Positions 24,142-36,400 of a stretch of 64,000 bases of DNA are shown piece by piece (position 1 is the first letter of the stretch; every line of letters begins with the position of its first letter). Source of the DNA: Patiria miniata (Eukaryota > Echinodermata > Asteroidea > Valvatida > Asterinidae); NCBI RefSeq assembly GCF_015706575.1, contig NW_024037072.1, forward strand, positions 25,979,162 through 26,043,161, read 5' to 3'. The notes under the pieces were generated by a model. That model saw only the letters and a program-made list of their open reading frames with translations, made no database searches and had not been told where the DNA came from. A program made the translations under genes and the position numbers.

Positions 24142-24417
24142 TCACAGGTAGAGTTCAGAAAAATTTGTGTCTCGGAGCAAGGAAGTTAATGAATCAAAAA
24201 AGGGGAACTTAACACTATCATGTATTCTAGCCTCGTCCACTAAAAATGTTTTGAGTTTTGTATAAATGCCGTCAATGTTCACCTCAAATTTGAAGTCCAC
24301 GTCCCTGCCGAATTTCCTCTTGGCTATCGCGATCACTTCATCGGCAATGTTCTGTTGGATGGTCCCCTGCACATCAATGTAATGGCACTCCGATGCTGCG
24401 TAGTGGCAGGAAATTGC
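24142..24417 (-). CDS. PHYH: PHYH exon 7, 3' end uncertain
   Basis: [40 protein letters not shown] is clearly homologous. After FKFE at 24283 the reading frame stays open to a TGA at 24142-24144, but the residues no longer resemble PHYH. GTGAAC at 24282 could be a donor in phase 0, leaving about 20 residues for an exon I could not find. Confidence 0.8.
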   Translation of the reverse strand, partial: AISCHYAASECHYIDVQGTIQQNIADEVIAIAKRKFGRDVDFKFEVNIDGIYTKLKTFLVDEARIHDSVKFPFFDSLTSLLRDTNFSELYL

Positions 24418-27400
24418 CTGAAGAAGGGGGGGGGGGAAAGTATCGAAACAAAATATTTCCAACAGAACTAGGCAAGGATGGGGATCTCCGGTATAAAGAC
24501 ATATTAAAGAACTGTTTTCTGTACACGAATTTCTCAAATAGAAAATGAAAATAAATATAAAGTTTGATTTTCAATAAGGAGCACATCCACTACTAACAAA
24601 TAATGTTTATCAATTACCATTTACCACAAAAATATCGAACAAAACCCAAATATTTTTCAGATCTTCTACAGCGCAGAGTGTAATAAGTGCTTTTGTTATG
24701 CCACTGTCTTGAATACTGTGGTTTCATCAGACTAGAAAGATCACGTGTTAACTTCATGAAAAAGTCATGGCACACTCCCTGTGGGATATCGATCACGTAC
24801 GTGATATGGAGTGTGCTATGACTTTGCACGTACGGTACGTACGGTGTAAAACGCTTGTTTCGTTGGTACTCACGCTATTTTCACCATGTTTTCACACGAG
24901 TGGGAGAAGCGAACTAGCAGACGATCGGCTGTTTTGAGCACGCGACATGCATGTGAGTTGACATTCAATTGTCATGATTGTTGTGTTAACTGCTGTTTGT
25001 GTTCGTGGTTTTTACATCAAATTCCAAAGAATCCTAGACAGAGGTATAACAAACCAATTGCTGACCGCTGTGATGTGGGAAATGACGTTTTTAACCACCT
25101 CTGGGCTCAAAGCACCCTCAGCCTCGCCTCGGGTTGCTATGCGCCCCTCAGGTGTTCAAAAAACGTCATATCCCACATCACAGCAGTCAACAATTGTTAA
25201 TCAGTCAAAAAACAGTTTCCATAGACGTTTCCATATGACTTTGTACGTACGGTACATCCTGTGTGAAACGCTTATATCGTTGGTACCCACGCTATTTTCA
25301 CCATGTTTTCACACATGAGTGGGAGCAGCAAGCTAGCAGACGATCAGCTGTTTCGACATTGAGTCAAAAAACAGTTTCCATAGATGTCGTTTTCAAAAGT
25401 GATTTCTCATAACTGCACGAGAAAAAAAAAATCAATGTCCACACAGGGTATGTAAAATGTGTGTTAACGAGTTAATCGCAGAGTCATCGCACATGAAGCA
25501 AAGTGGGTGGCTTGCCCGGGAAGCGTGGGGCGGTCGGCGGCTAAGTGAAGCCTCATATCTAAATAAACAGGACATATGAGTTGATGCCATCTAGAGCTTG
25601 AAGGTCACACACATACCTTTCTGAATCCTTGGGTGCGGTTCATCCCAGAGCCGTGAATCAGGAGTGGATGGAAGAAGACAGTGTCGCCCTTCTCCATGAC
25701 GAGATGGACGCGAGGGTGATCAGGGGAATAGTCACGGATACCGTGATACATCTTATTCACACCGCCCTGAAGAAACATGGACAGAAGAAAGCTATAGAAT
25801 TAGATGCTTGAGGGAAAAAAAGGCAAACGTTTACACTCTCTTCACCAGAAACCATAAAATTCATGACATGAAGTCTGAATTAACGTGCATGACTCAATTC
25901 TAAACAGTCCATTATTTTCAGGCGTGGCTCTCAGACTCGGACTCTCCTTTATGACTCAGGACTTGAACTCAAACTCTACCTGTATGACCTATGACCCAGG
26001 ACTCCGTTTCGAGAGTGGTGACTAGACTTCAGCCTTATTACTCAGGACTCAACATGCAAGACTCAGACTCGATTTCATGACTTGGGATTCCAACTGTCTC
26101 ATGCTTCATTTAAACTGTAGGCTTATTACTCAACACTCAGATATGGTCTACTCTTTGGAGCGATGACTCGGACTGGACTCAACCTGTATAATTTACCACT
26201 CACATTTGATTAGTTCCAGAGACATGGTTACTCAGACTCAATGTTCATAGACTCAAAAACAGGCCTAGAAAAGACAGTACAAGAATCCAATCTACCTCCC
26301 ACTTTGGGTACTCGTGCTGCAGTAACTCAGTCTTGTGCGTGCCAGGTAGCACCACCAGGCAACCGTTAGAGCGATCTACTCTCTCCATCGCTGTCCAGGA
26401 ACACACGATACGCTCAGCTGGTCTGAAGGGGAAGTAGTAGAGGTCCTGGTGCATGGGATGACGGGAGGACTTGGTTCCTGGTCGATAGGTAATAACATGT
26501 ATGTTTGAGTGCGATGGTAAAAATAACTGCAACAGGTGACAATTGGAATGTCACCCAGTGGAACGATATGATTCCAACTGTCACTGAATGATAGTATTCT
26601 TTCCATTGCACGAATGTGAAACATTCCGTACTTGTTTTATACGATGTCTGAATAAATCCTCGTCGTCTGATTGGTAACTTTGTAAACTGGTACTATGACT
26701 TTAGGCATCAGCTGGCGCGATCACAACTGTGTGAAAACACCACCAATAGTGTAACCCTGCAATGGAAGTTCTCCTTACTGTGGATTGGAACTTCTGTTTT
26801 TGAGATGGGCCGGGCCGGGCCGCGCTGTGCCTTGGGACGAATAATTCAATGACATTATGTGATCAACGACCCGCCAATCAGATGACGGGGGTTTATTCAG
26901 GCATTGTGAAGTAAGTGGGTCATTCAGTTGAAATGTAGCCTCACTCTTTTCCCACCTTTTGTCTCCTCATTTCTTGGTACCGGCACTTTCTAATAACCAT
27001 TCACTTCCCTTGATATTAGCAACAGGGCACTGAGCTCCAATTTTAATTACACTAACCCTCCTATGGAAACATGCATTGTCAGCCTGGTTATGACTTGGGT
27101 CAATATTGGTCAAGACCCCAATTTGTTTGTACACAGTAGGCCAGGAGGTGAGAAAGAAAATTTTGACCATTGGTGACCTCTTAAGCAAGAGGAGGGTTCT
27201 AAGGTACACTTACCTGATGGAAGTACATGTTTTTTCTCTACCTACATGTACATGTGCAAGGGCAACACTCACAATGTTTACGTTGATTGCGAAGAGCAAA
27301 ACACAACAAACAGGCAAGCAAAAACAAGAAAACCACACACTATGTGGCAGCATGTACTTTTCAATCATTGGAAGTATGATGTGAGATGACAAGATATATC

Positions 27401-30400
27401 TCACAGTATACGCTGTACATTAGCAATTTACATATTTACCAGGATCTGGTGGCTTGTTGATCAGCATAGTATGCATCGCTTTGATGTTACGCCCAGTGAA
27501 ACACTCGACATACTTCAAGATCTGAAGAAATAACAAACCCAGAAAAATGGGCTACATTTACTAGTGTTGTTACCGGTTACCCTTTTGAAAAAATCCAACA
27601 CATATTTTGATAAGCCTTAATCCAAAAAAGTGCATTCTCAATACTCACTACTCACTAGTGCTGTGCTAACCCGAAACCGAAACCGACCTCGGGTCATCAT
27701 TTTAGTCGGGAACTTGGGTCGGGTCGGCTTTGGTTCTCGTGTTTGCAATTTTCTGGTCAGGTCGGGTCGGTTAAGCCATTTTGGAAAAACCCAAAATAAA
27801 CCTAAATAAACCGAAGGAAACCTGAAACAGTTGGGAAATTGACACGGTGCAATATTTAGTCTTTGTGCCCGTTACTACCAAAATTGTTTGCGGTCTATCA
27901 CGCACGGTCTATAACATGTAGGCCCACCAGTACACGTACATGAAGGTCATGTTGTGTGTACCGTACGGGAGGACTCAGTTACTGAGACACGACGATTTTC
28001 ACACGACACAGGTAAGTCCAGGCGCAAAAAGCAGACACAGTTACCCAATACGGGTTAGTTTTAGGGAGTTCAGATTGGTTTTGGTTCAGATCGGTTTTGG
28101 TTCAACTTTGTAAACATTCTACTCAAGATATTGAGTGCTACAGGTCCTAGAATATTAAATTAAGAATACTACTCTCATATTAGGCCCCCCCAAAAAAAGT
28201 CGGTCTCTGGTCAGCGCGCGCATCGATTTTAATCATGCGCGTCAATCTTTTTTTTTTCCCAAAATGTTCCGCGGTAGCTCCAACAGCTCCCTCTATTGCC
28301 GCACCTCCTCCTTTTTTTTTACCAAAGAGCACCAAGGAATGGGAAATTGCACCAAGGCAAATGATCAAGAACACCAAGGCAAAATATGGAGGACACCAAT
28401 GTACATGAGGACACCAAAAAAGCTAAATAGTACCCCACCTTGTCTGTACAATCCAAGCTTGAAGAAAAGAAAAAAAAAAAAGAAAGGAAAAAAAAAACAA
28501 GTCAGGTGTGTTTACAAACACAAATGCCCCGCAACCGTGACTGTTTCCATGACATAACACCACTCTAACATCAACTTACATGTACCTTGGTCACATGGAA
28601 CATTCATTGACAGCATTAGTGTCTTCTGTAGGTTTTATATGAATTAATCCCTAATCCCTATGATCTCAGAATAAATACAAGATTTCTATTGTTTTAGCCA
28701 CTGTGACCTTGACCCTTGACCTTTCGACCCCCAATGCGATAGGCTCCTTAGGATTGCCAAGGACAATCCACAAACCAAATTTGAAGTTCATATGTAAAGT
28801 ATATCTCAAGTTATCACGCTGACAAAATTTCTTTTGTTTTTGCCACTGTGACCTTGACCCTTGACCTTTTGGTCCCAAATGCAAAAGGCTTGTTAGGATT
28901 GCCAAGGACAATCCACAAACCAAATTTGAAGTTCATATGTAAAGTATATCTCAAGTTATCGCGCTGACAAAATTTCTATTGTTTCAGCCACTGTGACCTT
29001 GACCCTTGACCTTTCGGCCCCAAATGCAATAGGCTTCTTAGGATTACCAAGAACAATACACAAACCAAATTTGAAGTTCATATGTAAAGTATTTCTCAAG
29101 TTATCGCGCTGACAAAATGTCTTTTGTTTTAGTCACTGTGACCTTGACCCTTGACCTTTTGGCCCCAAATGCAAAAGGCTTCTTAGAATTGCCAAGGACA
29201 ATCCACAAACCAAATTTGAAGTAAAGTATTTCTCAAGTTATCGCGCTGACAAAATTTCTATTGTTTCAGCCAATGTGACCTTGACCTTTCGGCCCCAAAT
29301 GCAAAAGGCTTCTTGGGATTACCAAGGACAATCCACAAACCAAATTTGAAGTTCATATGTTAAGTATTTCTCAAGTTATAGCGCTGACAAAATTTCTATT
29401 GTTTCAGCCACTGTGACCTTGACCCTTAACTTCGGCCCCAAATGCAAAAGGCTTCTTAGGATTACCAAGGACAATCCACAAACCAAATTTGAAATTCATA
29501 TGTTAAGTATTTCTCAAGTTATCGCGCTGACAAGATTTGTCCGGACACACACACCCACCCACCCACACACCCACCCACCCACCCACACACCCACCCACGG
29601 AAGGACAAGGCGGAAACAGTATGCCCCTTCGGCTTCGCCGCGGGGCATAAAAAAACAGCCGCATCGCCGCGTCAATTCCGGAACTTTGGTCTGACCAAAG
29701 ACTGAATATTTTTTTTTTTTGCCTTATGGGTAAGTTCTCTAGTGAACATACATGTACATGTACGTACCTCTGGCAAGCGACAGTACTCAAATAGCACAGG
29801 ATCATTCTGGTACTCTTGGATCTTAGTGACGGCTTGCTCTCCTTCCTTGAACTCTGACTTGACAATGGCAACATCCTGCATAACCACCATCCCTCGCGAG
29901 TCTACTTGTCGACTACAGATGTCTGCAAAACGTTGCCTACAGGAAATTAAACAAAAAACAATAAAAATGCTACGCATCTTGATTTAAAGAGCTGGCCGTG
30001 ACTTTGTGAAATTGATTGTGTTTTTTTTTAACTATTTCTGTTCTTTTTCATTCATTCTTTGCAATAGGTTCTTAATGCAAGCAGTGCCAACCCAAGAGCC
30101 ATTAAACGTATTTGAGGACAAATGCAAAAGTGCAATTGAGATACCAATTGAGAGACTTGAGACCAGTTGAACATGTTGAAAGACTTGTTTTGTTGTTGCT
30201 GGGCATCATAATAAAAGTAAATTGTAAATTAAACCATAACTCCCCGAGACCCTCAAATTCAAAAAATGGTAAAGCCCAGGTACTTGCATTATACATTTTT
30301 CTAGTAATCGTTAACGATGCCATGCCCTCAACAATGTGTTTGTTTTATAACAAAAGACTTTTTGTTTCCATTTCGGGCTTTTACGTTGCACAAAATAAAT

Positions 30401-33400
30401 CCGCTGTACAAGTAGACTGGACATTTTCATTCTCTACATTATCAATGTTTTTAATTTGAAAATATAAAGAAGTAACATGAGTCCTTTCTTTCATGATGTC
30501 TCATTTTGTAGTGAAGTAAAATGTCCAGCCTCTCAGATCTGACTAAAAGTGTATATTTGAAAGATACATGTACATTGCAATTTCCCCAAAAGGTCACTTG
30601 TTTTTGTGTCTAAACATGGGTACAACTGGAAAAGATACCTTATGTCTATATGACATTTACATACAATCGTATGATAAACAAGTATTGATCAAAGGCCACA
30701 TTGTCATCTATAGTCATCCAAATTGGAGGCAAAGTCAACAAAAGATCTAAAAATTCACATCTAAATTAGTTCTGAATATGTGACCTCTAAATGAATTTAT
30801 ATAAAAAAAAAACATTTTAAAATTAGGAGGGCGTGACGCTCCGGTCTTAAAAACATCAAACCCTCTTAACTTCGTTGATTTGCATATTTCAGGTCAATCC
30901 AGTCAACCCTCCCTTTGCTTAAGGTCACCAATGGTCAAAATTTTCTTCCTCACCTCCTGGCCTACTGTGTACAAACCAATGGGGGTCTTGACCAATATTG
31001 ACCCAAGTAATAAGCAGGCTGACAATGCATGTTTCCATAGGAGGGTTTTAAGCAGTTTGCAGCAGTTTCATTCATTTCAATGAAAGGAAATAAAATATGT
31101 CAAAATGCCTACTGCAGACTTTCCAAATTGTCATAACAATTCAATACTTGCCTACGCTTTGCTTATCAGCTCACATGACTGCTCGCAATCAGGCCACCAA
31201 AATGAACTTTGGAATCCAAGCCTGTGCACACTTCCACACAAAGTTTATGTGGCAATATTTGACAAATCAGCCCTAATTTGTTGAACTTTGTTTCTGCCTT
31301 TGATGTCATTCTGAAAACACTGTCACAAAAAAATGTGCTGTGAAATTTGCTCAAGTTGAAATATTTTCAACATTAGTCAAGTTTTAATGCAAAAACTTTA
31401 CGGGAAGTTACGTAGCATTTGCATTCGCTTTAATGTGGTCATGGTCGTGAATCCTGGGGGAGGGTGTTAGCTGTCGGGGGGGGGGGGGTGTATAGCTGTC
31501 ATGGGGGGTATAGCTGCCAAGGGGCGGGGGGTGGGTGTGGTTTAGTGCAGCCGCCCAAGTGGTGGGGGGGGGGGGGGGGGTACGGAGGGGTTCACTCCCT
31601 CCTTATAGATCCACCACTGGAGTCGGAGAGTTACATACCTGTACTGATCAATCTTGTCATGAGGTACCAGGTTCCTGATGACTAGGAAGCCATCCTTCTC
31701 ATAGGAAGCCACTTGTTCTGGTGTCAGTAATGGATTGGGTATGACATACTGAGTACCAGGTGGGCTGATGACTGAGACTGCACTGGTCTCATTCCTTGTC
31801 TGTGATAATGCCGTCAGTTAAGGAGTATTCAATTCTGCACATTGTGTACATGTACAAAACGTTTGTGCAAAGTAAGTCCAAGAAAAAAACAGAAACCACC
31901 TCCTGGGGGGGGGGGGGGGGGGACGGGGACGACGACTCGCTGGCATGTGGCATGCACTATCAATGCATGAATGTACACGTACATTAAATGTACCACTTGT
32001 AGCAGTGCAAGCGGCAAAAGCCGAATTTAAAAAATGGTGGTGTTCGGACATGGTTCAAAATTGGCCAAGTGTTTCCTTGTGTGGCGCACTTGAACAATTA
32101 GCATTTAAGGATTTCTTTGTAAGGTTGTTTAATTCTGATAAACCATCATTATCTACACTCCCGTATCCTTCCACAAGTTTGGCAGCTATGTTTTTCTTAT
32201 TTTGGGGCAATGTTAAAAGGGTTCATTGTGCACTTTTGGAAAATCATGGGCACCACAATACAAATTCTCAGTTCAACTTTGTAACGGGTGCATATTGAGT
32301 GGTCTAACACTGGTAAAGCCAACAAAAAAATGGTTCTGCTTCCGGTATTCCTAATGTACCTACCAGTGTTGTAGTCGAGACCGGATAGTCCGAGACCGAG
32401 ACCAAGACCGAGACCTGAAGATTCGAGACCGAGACCGAGACCGAGACCAGCCCCTTCAAGGCGGACCGAGACCGAGACCAATATGGTCCGAGACCGAGAC
32501 CGAGACCGAGACCGCTGATAATAAATAACAATAGTCGAAATAAAAAAAACAAGACACGTTATTATAGTTGAAAAATGTAACCTTTCTATTCACAAAGAAT
32601 ACAGACCAAAATTTTGACCAGTGGCAATGTTGACAGATTGATACATGACACACCTTACTTGAGCAAAAAGCAGTTACACTTAAGAAATATGGGCTTTGAC
32701 ATGTTGTCTGCACCCAATCGTAAAAAGTTAAAGGTAGATGTTTCATCTGTTATAGGAACTCGGATCCTAAACTCCACAGTCACCCCCTTGGTTTCAGCTA
32801 TGACTTCTAACGGATATTTAAAGATGCAATTTTAATTTTACATTGCCCTTTTTTTCCTAAAATAAATTTAGGACTTAACTTCTAACAAGACTTGTGTACT
32901 TGATTTTAAAAAATGGGAGCTAGAAAATGTTGAATTAATTTTTAAATTTTTGTCATAGAATGTGGACTTGTACATGTAGACCCACAAGTTGCGAGGTGGT
33001 AGCCAGAATGTGCCAGATATGGATTTTTAATTTTTTCTGAACGGGATTTTTAATTTTTGAGGAATAATGGGGTACTTTAAAATGAGCAGCCAGAAAATGG
33101 GGTCTCATCATACACTCTCATGGCAACAGTGAGTGGTAACTGGTAAGAGTGTGTGAGTTCAAAGCTGGAAAATCAGGTAGAAAAATTTACTTTTTCTTCA
33201 AAATACTGTCCCAAATTAAAGAACATTGTGTGGGGTTGAAAATATAACTAATTTGAAGCACCTCATTTATTATCAGAATACAAAATGCAAGTGATTACGC
33301 CCACAGGGGTGGGCTAAACTACACAATCCCCGAAAATGGTTGACCCTTATTGCATAAATTGTTACAAGTTTATACTTTGCTTTATGTGGCCGACTCAACG

Positions 33401-36400
33401 GATAAATGCCGAACTTGTTCCAAATCGTTCAGTGACTGGTACTGCTGCAGTTTTACATGTACTTTGGGGACTTTCCAATGTGCAGTCGAGTCCAAACCGA
33501 CCGCGATATATAACAAGCTTGATCTATGGGCTAGCAAATGTTTTAAATAACAACGGTACTGAACGAAGTGAACACAAAGTAATCGATCGAGCTGTAAAAG
33601 CTACATATTGCCGGTCTCGACCCGAGACCAGCCAAAATATCGAGACCAAAGGGGACCGAGACCGAGACCAAGACCGAGACCACAGCTTCCGAGACCGAGA
33701 CCGAGACCGAGACCAGCAAAAAGTGGTCTCGAGACCTACAACACTGGTACCTACCCTATTCTGACAGCCCTACCTTAATTTTTATTGCAAAAATGAGAAC
33801 AAAAAACACCCAAAACTATAATTATCTACCTTTTACCCTTGACGACTGGCAGACGCCTATGACCAAGCACAAAAAAATCCCCCCCCCAAAAAAAAATTCC
33901 CTACCTACCTACCTATCCTATTTTCAAATGCCATGTGATCGGAAGCAGAAGTATTTTTTTTTTGGACCAAATTAATCCAGTTAGCAAATTTGCTAGCATT
34001 TGAACAATTTTTTTGTTTTGAGGACAGCATGCCTGTCTGTAATACTCAATAGCAACCGTACTACAAACAAAGTCCTTCAATTGAGGAGACTGTGTTTTAT
34101 AGCTCCATGGTAATACTAACGACAGAGGCAGTCGGGCTAACCCCCCATCCCTCTTCTTCCTAGCTAGAAATAACTCCAGTTCTAATGCTTATCGCATTAG
34201 ATATCTGGAGGCACAACTACATTACAAGAACGGGGTCGTAAAGCCAGTGTACATGTAGCGTGAATATCCGACTCCATGAAATGTGGACTCATTGGTAGTA
34301 ATGCGCACGCGTGAGTACAATACTATGCTATTTTTAGGATCATTTCGGGAGAGTGACTGGTGACCTGTCACGTGCGAGGGATCAACCAATAATGGGAAAT
34401 TAGGGGTCCGATTTTCATAGGAGTCGGATTTTCATGTGACACCGGCCTCGATTTCCTTGCGCCACGACGGAACCGTCGGCATCAAGCACAAAAAGTATGC
34501 TGAGGTCACAAAACTGAGAAATCGTGTGATGACGCGGAACACGCGCCGCATAAGTTGAAATTTTTCCGTCTACTCTTGCGACTGTTGATTTTTTTGAGTG
34601 GCGACTGATGCCGATCAACTCAGTATCGTCGCAGATACACTCAGGTTGCAAAAATTCAGCGACTTAAATGTTCCCGACAGTCGTAGCTCAGGCACAGCTG
34701 GATCCTGAAAAGTCAGTCGCCAACTGATCTGTGTCGTCCGTCGCAAGGTCGACCTGATGCTGGCTTTAGAGGCCTGATATCCCGGACCTTACTGTGTACA
34801 TGTATATCCCCAGTTACAATACAAATCTTTCCGGAAATTATATTTTCTGAGCTTTTCAAACAAATTTTCTTTCTTTTTCCTTTCTTTTTTTCAATGCCAA
34901 CACACTTTTCGTAATTTCAAGATTATTTTCAATATCCTATTTTCGAGATTTATACAAGGGCTTAAATTTACATACATTTATATAAATACATTTTATACAT
35001 ATTTACCTTTTAAATGTAGATCCCAATGATATTGTTATTCTGATCATCCCAATCAACGGAGACAGTTTTTAAGATGTCGGATTTTAAAACGTATGACCAA
35101 AAAATTCCCAAAAAATATAAATTACAAGAATTGTGTCTTTTTAGTTGCACCGTAAGTTTTACACCCTCGTAGAAACTAAAAATTCTTATCTATGACATCT
35201 TAACTATAATACTGACGATATTGGGAGACCAAGAAAGGTCACCTTTCGGTCTAGCTGGAGTTACCCAGCCCTGAGTTTTATCATTGGGTTGTCATCTAGG
35301 GCTGGAGCGAGTTTTTCTCGTAACTTGTAGTATAGGCAAATTTTTTTGGAAAATGTTCAATTTTGTCCCCGTTACACACTAATTGCAACTGCAACTCACC
35401 CCAAACTTGCCTGGAATAACCATTACACAGGTCCTTGAAGTAAAAAACGATCCACGATGAAGTTTCAGCCTACAATTTGAGTGAAAACAGGAGGAATAAC
35501 CGCTAACCTGACAACCTTTCAGGCATGGCCAGGACCGCAATTGGTTTGTGCACAAAAAAAATTGTGTACAATGAATGGCGGTCGATTAACAGGCACAGAG
35601 AGCGATCGCTGTCAACTACTCGTTTTGCCGGCTGCGCTGGCTGTTGGCGCATGACGTCACGCGGAAGCGTAACACCCGATGACTGTTTCATGCACTATTG
35701 GTTGCGGTTCCAGAACCAAAGCTGTGATGCGAGTGGTAAACCTTACATTAGTGCATGAAACAGTCATCGGGTGTTACGCTTCCGCGTGACGTCATGCGCC
35801 AACAGCCAGCGCAGCCGGCAAAAACGAGTAGTTGACAGCGATCGCTCTCTGTGCCTGTTAATCGACCGCCATTCATTGTACACAATTTTTTTTGTGCACA
35901 AACCAATTGCGGTCCTGGCCATGCCTGAAAGGTTGTCAGGTTAGCGGTTATTCCTCCTGTTTTCACTGCAATTGTAGGCTGAATCTTCATCGTGGATCAT
36001 TTTTTACTTCAAGGACCTGTGTAACGGTTATTCCAGGCAAGTTTGGGGTGAGTTGCAGTTGCAATTAGTGTGTAACGGGGACAAAATTGAACATTTTCCA
36101 AATTTTTTTGCCTATACTACAAGTTACGAGAAAAACTCGCTCCAGCCCTAGATGACAACCCAATGATAAAACTCAGGGCTGGGTAACTCCAGCTACTTTC
36201 GGTCATATTTTCGCCTTCTGCAGGCCCGGAAGCATCTGCCTGCATTTGTACTTAGTAATTAGCTGTAAAAAGCCGATGTTTTTCATATTGTGCCTGAATT
36301 CCCGGTAAACATGGACATGGTAAAGCCTTCAATTTCCAATTTTTGTTCGGCTGCTGGTTAAAAGTCGTGCATCAAAGCATACGATCCCAGTGAAAGTTTG

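Noticed and set aside
29413..29874. Frames over the TGACCTT array and CACCC microsatellite
   Set aside because: Tandem repeat and simple-sequence translation; the only coding part here is PHYH exon 3.
35503..35990. Pair of matching short frames on both strands
   Set aside because: They are the same sequence read from the two arms of the foldback element.
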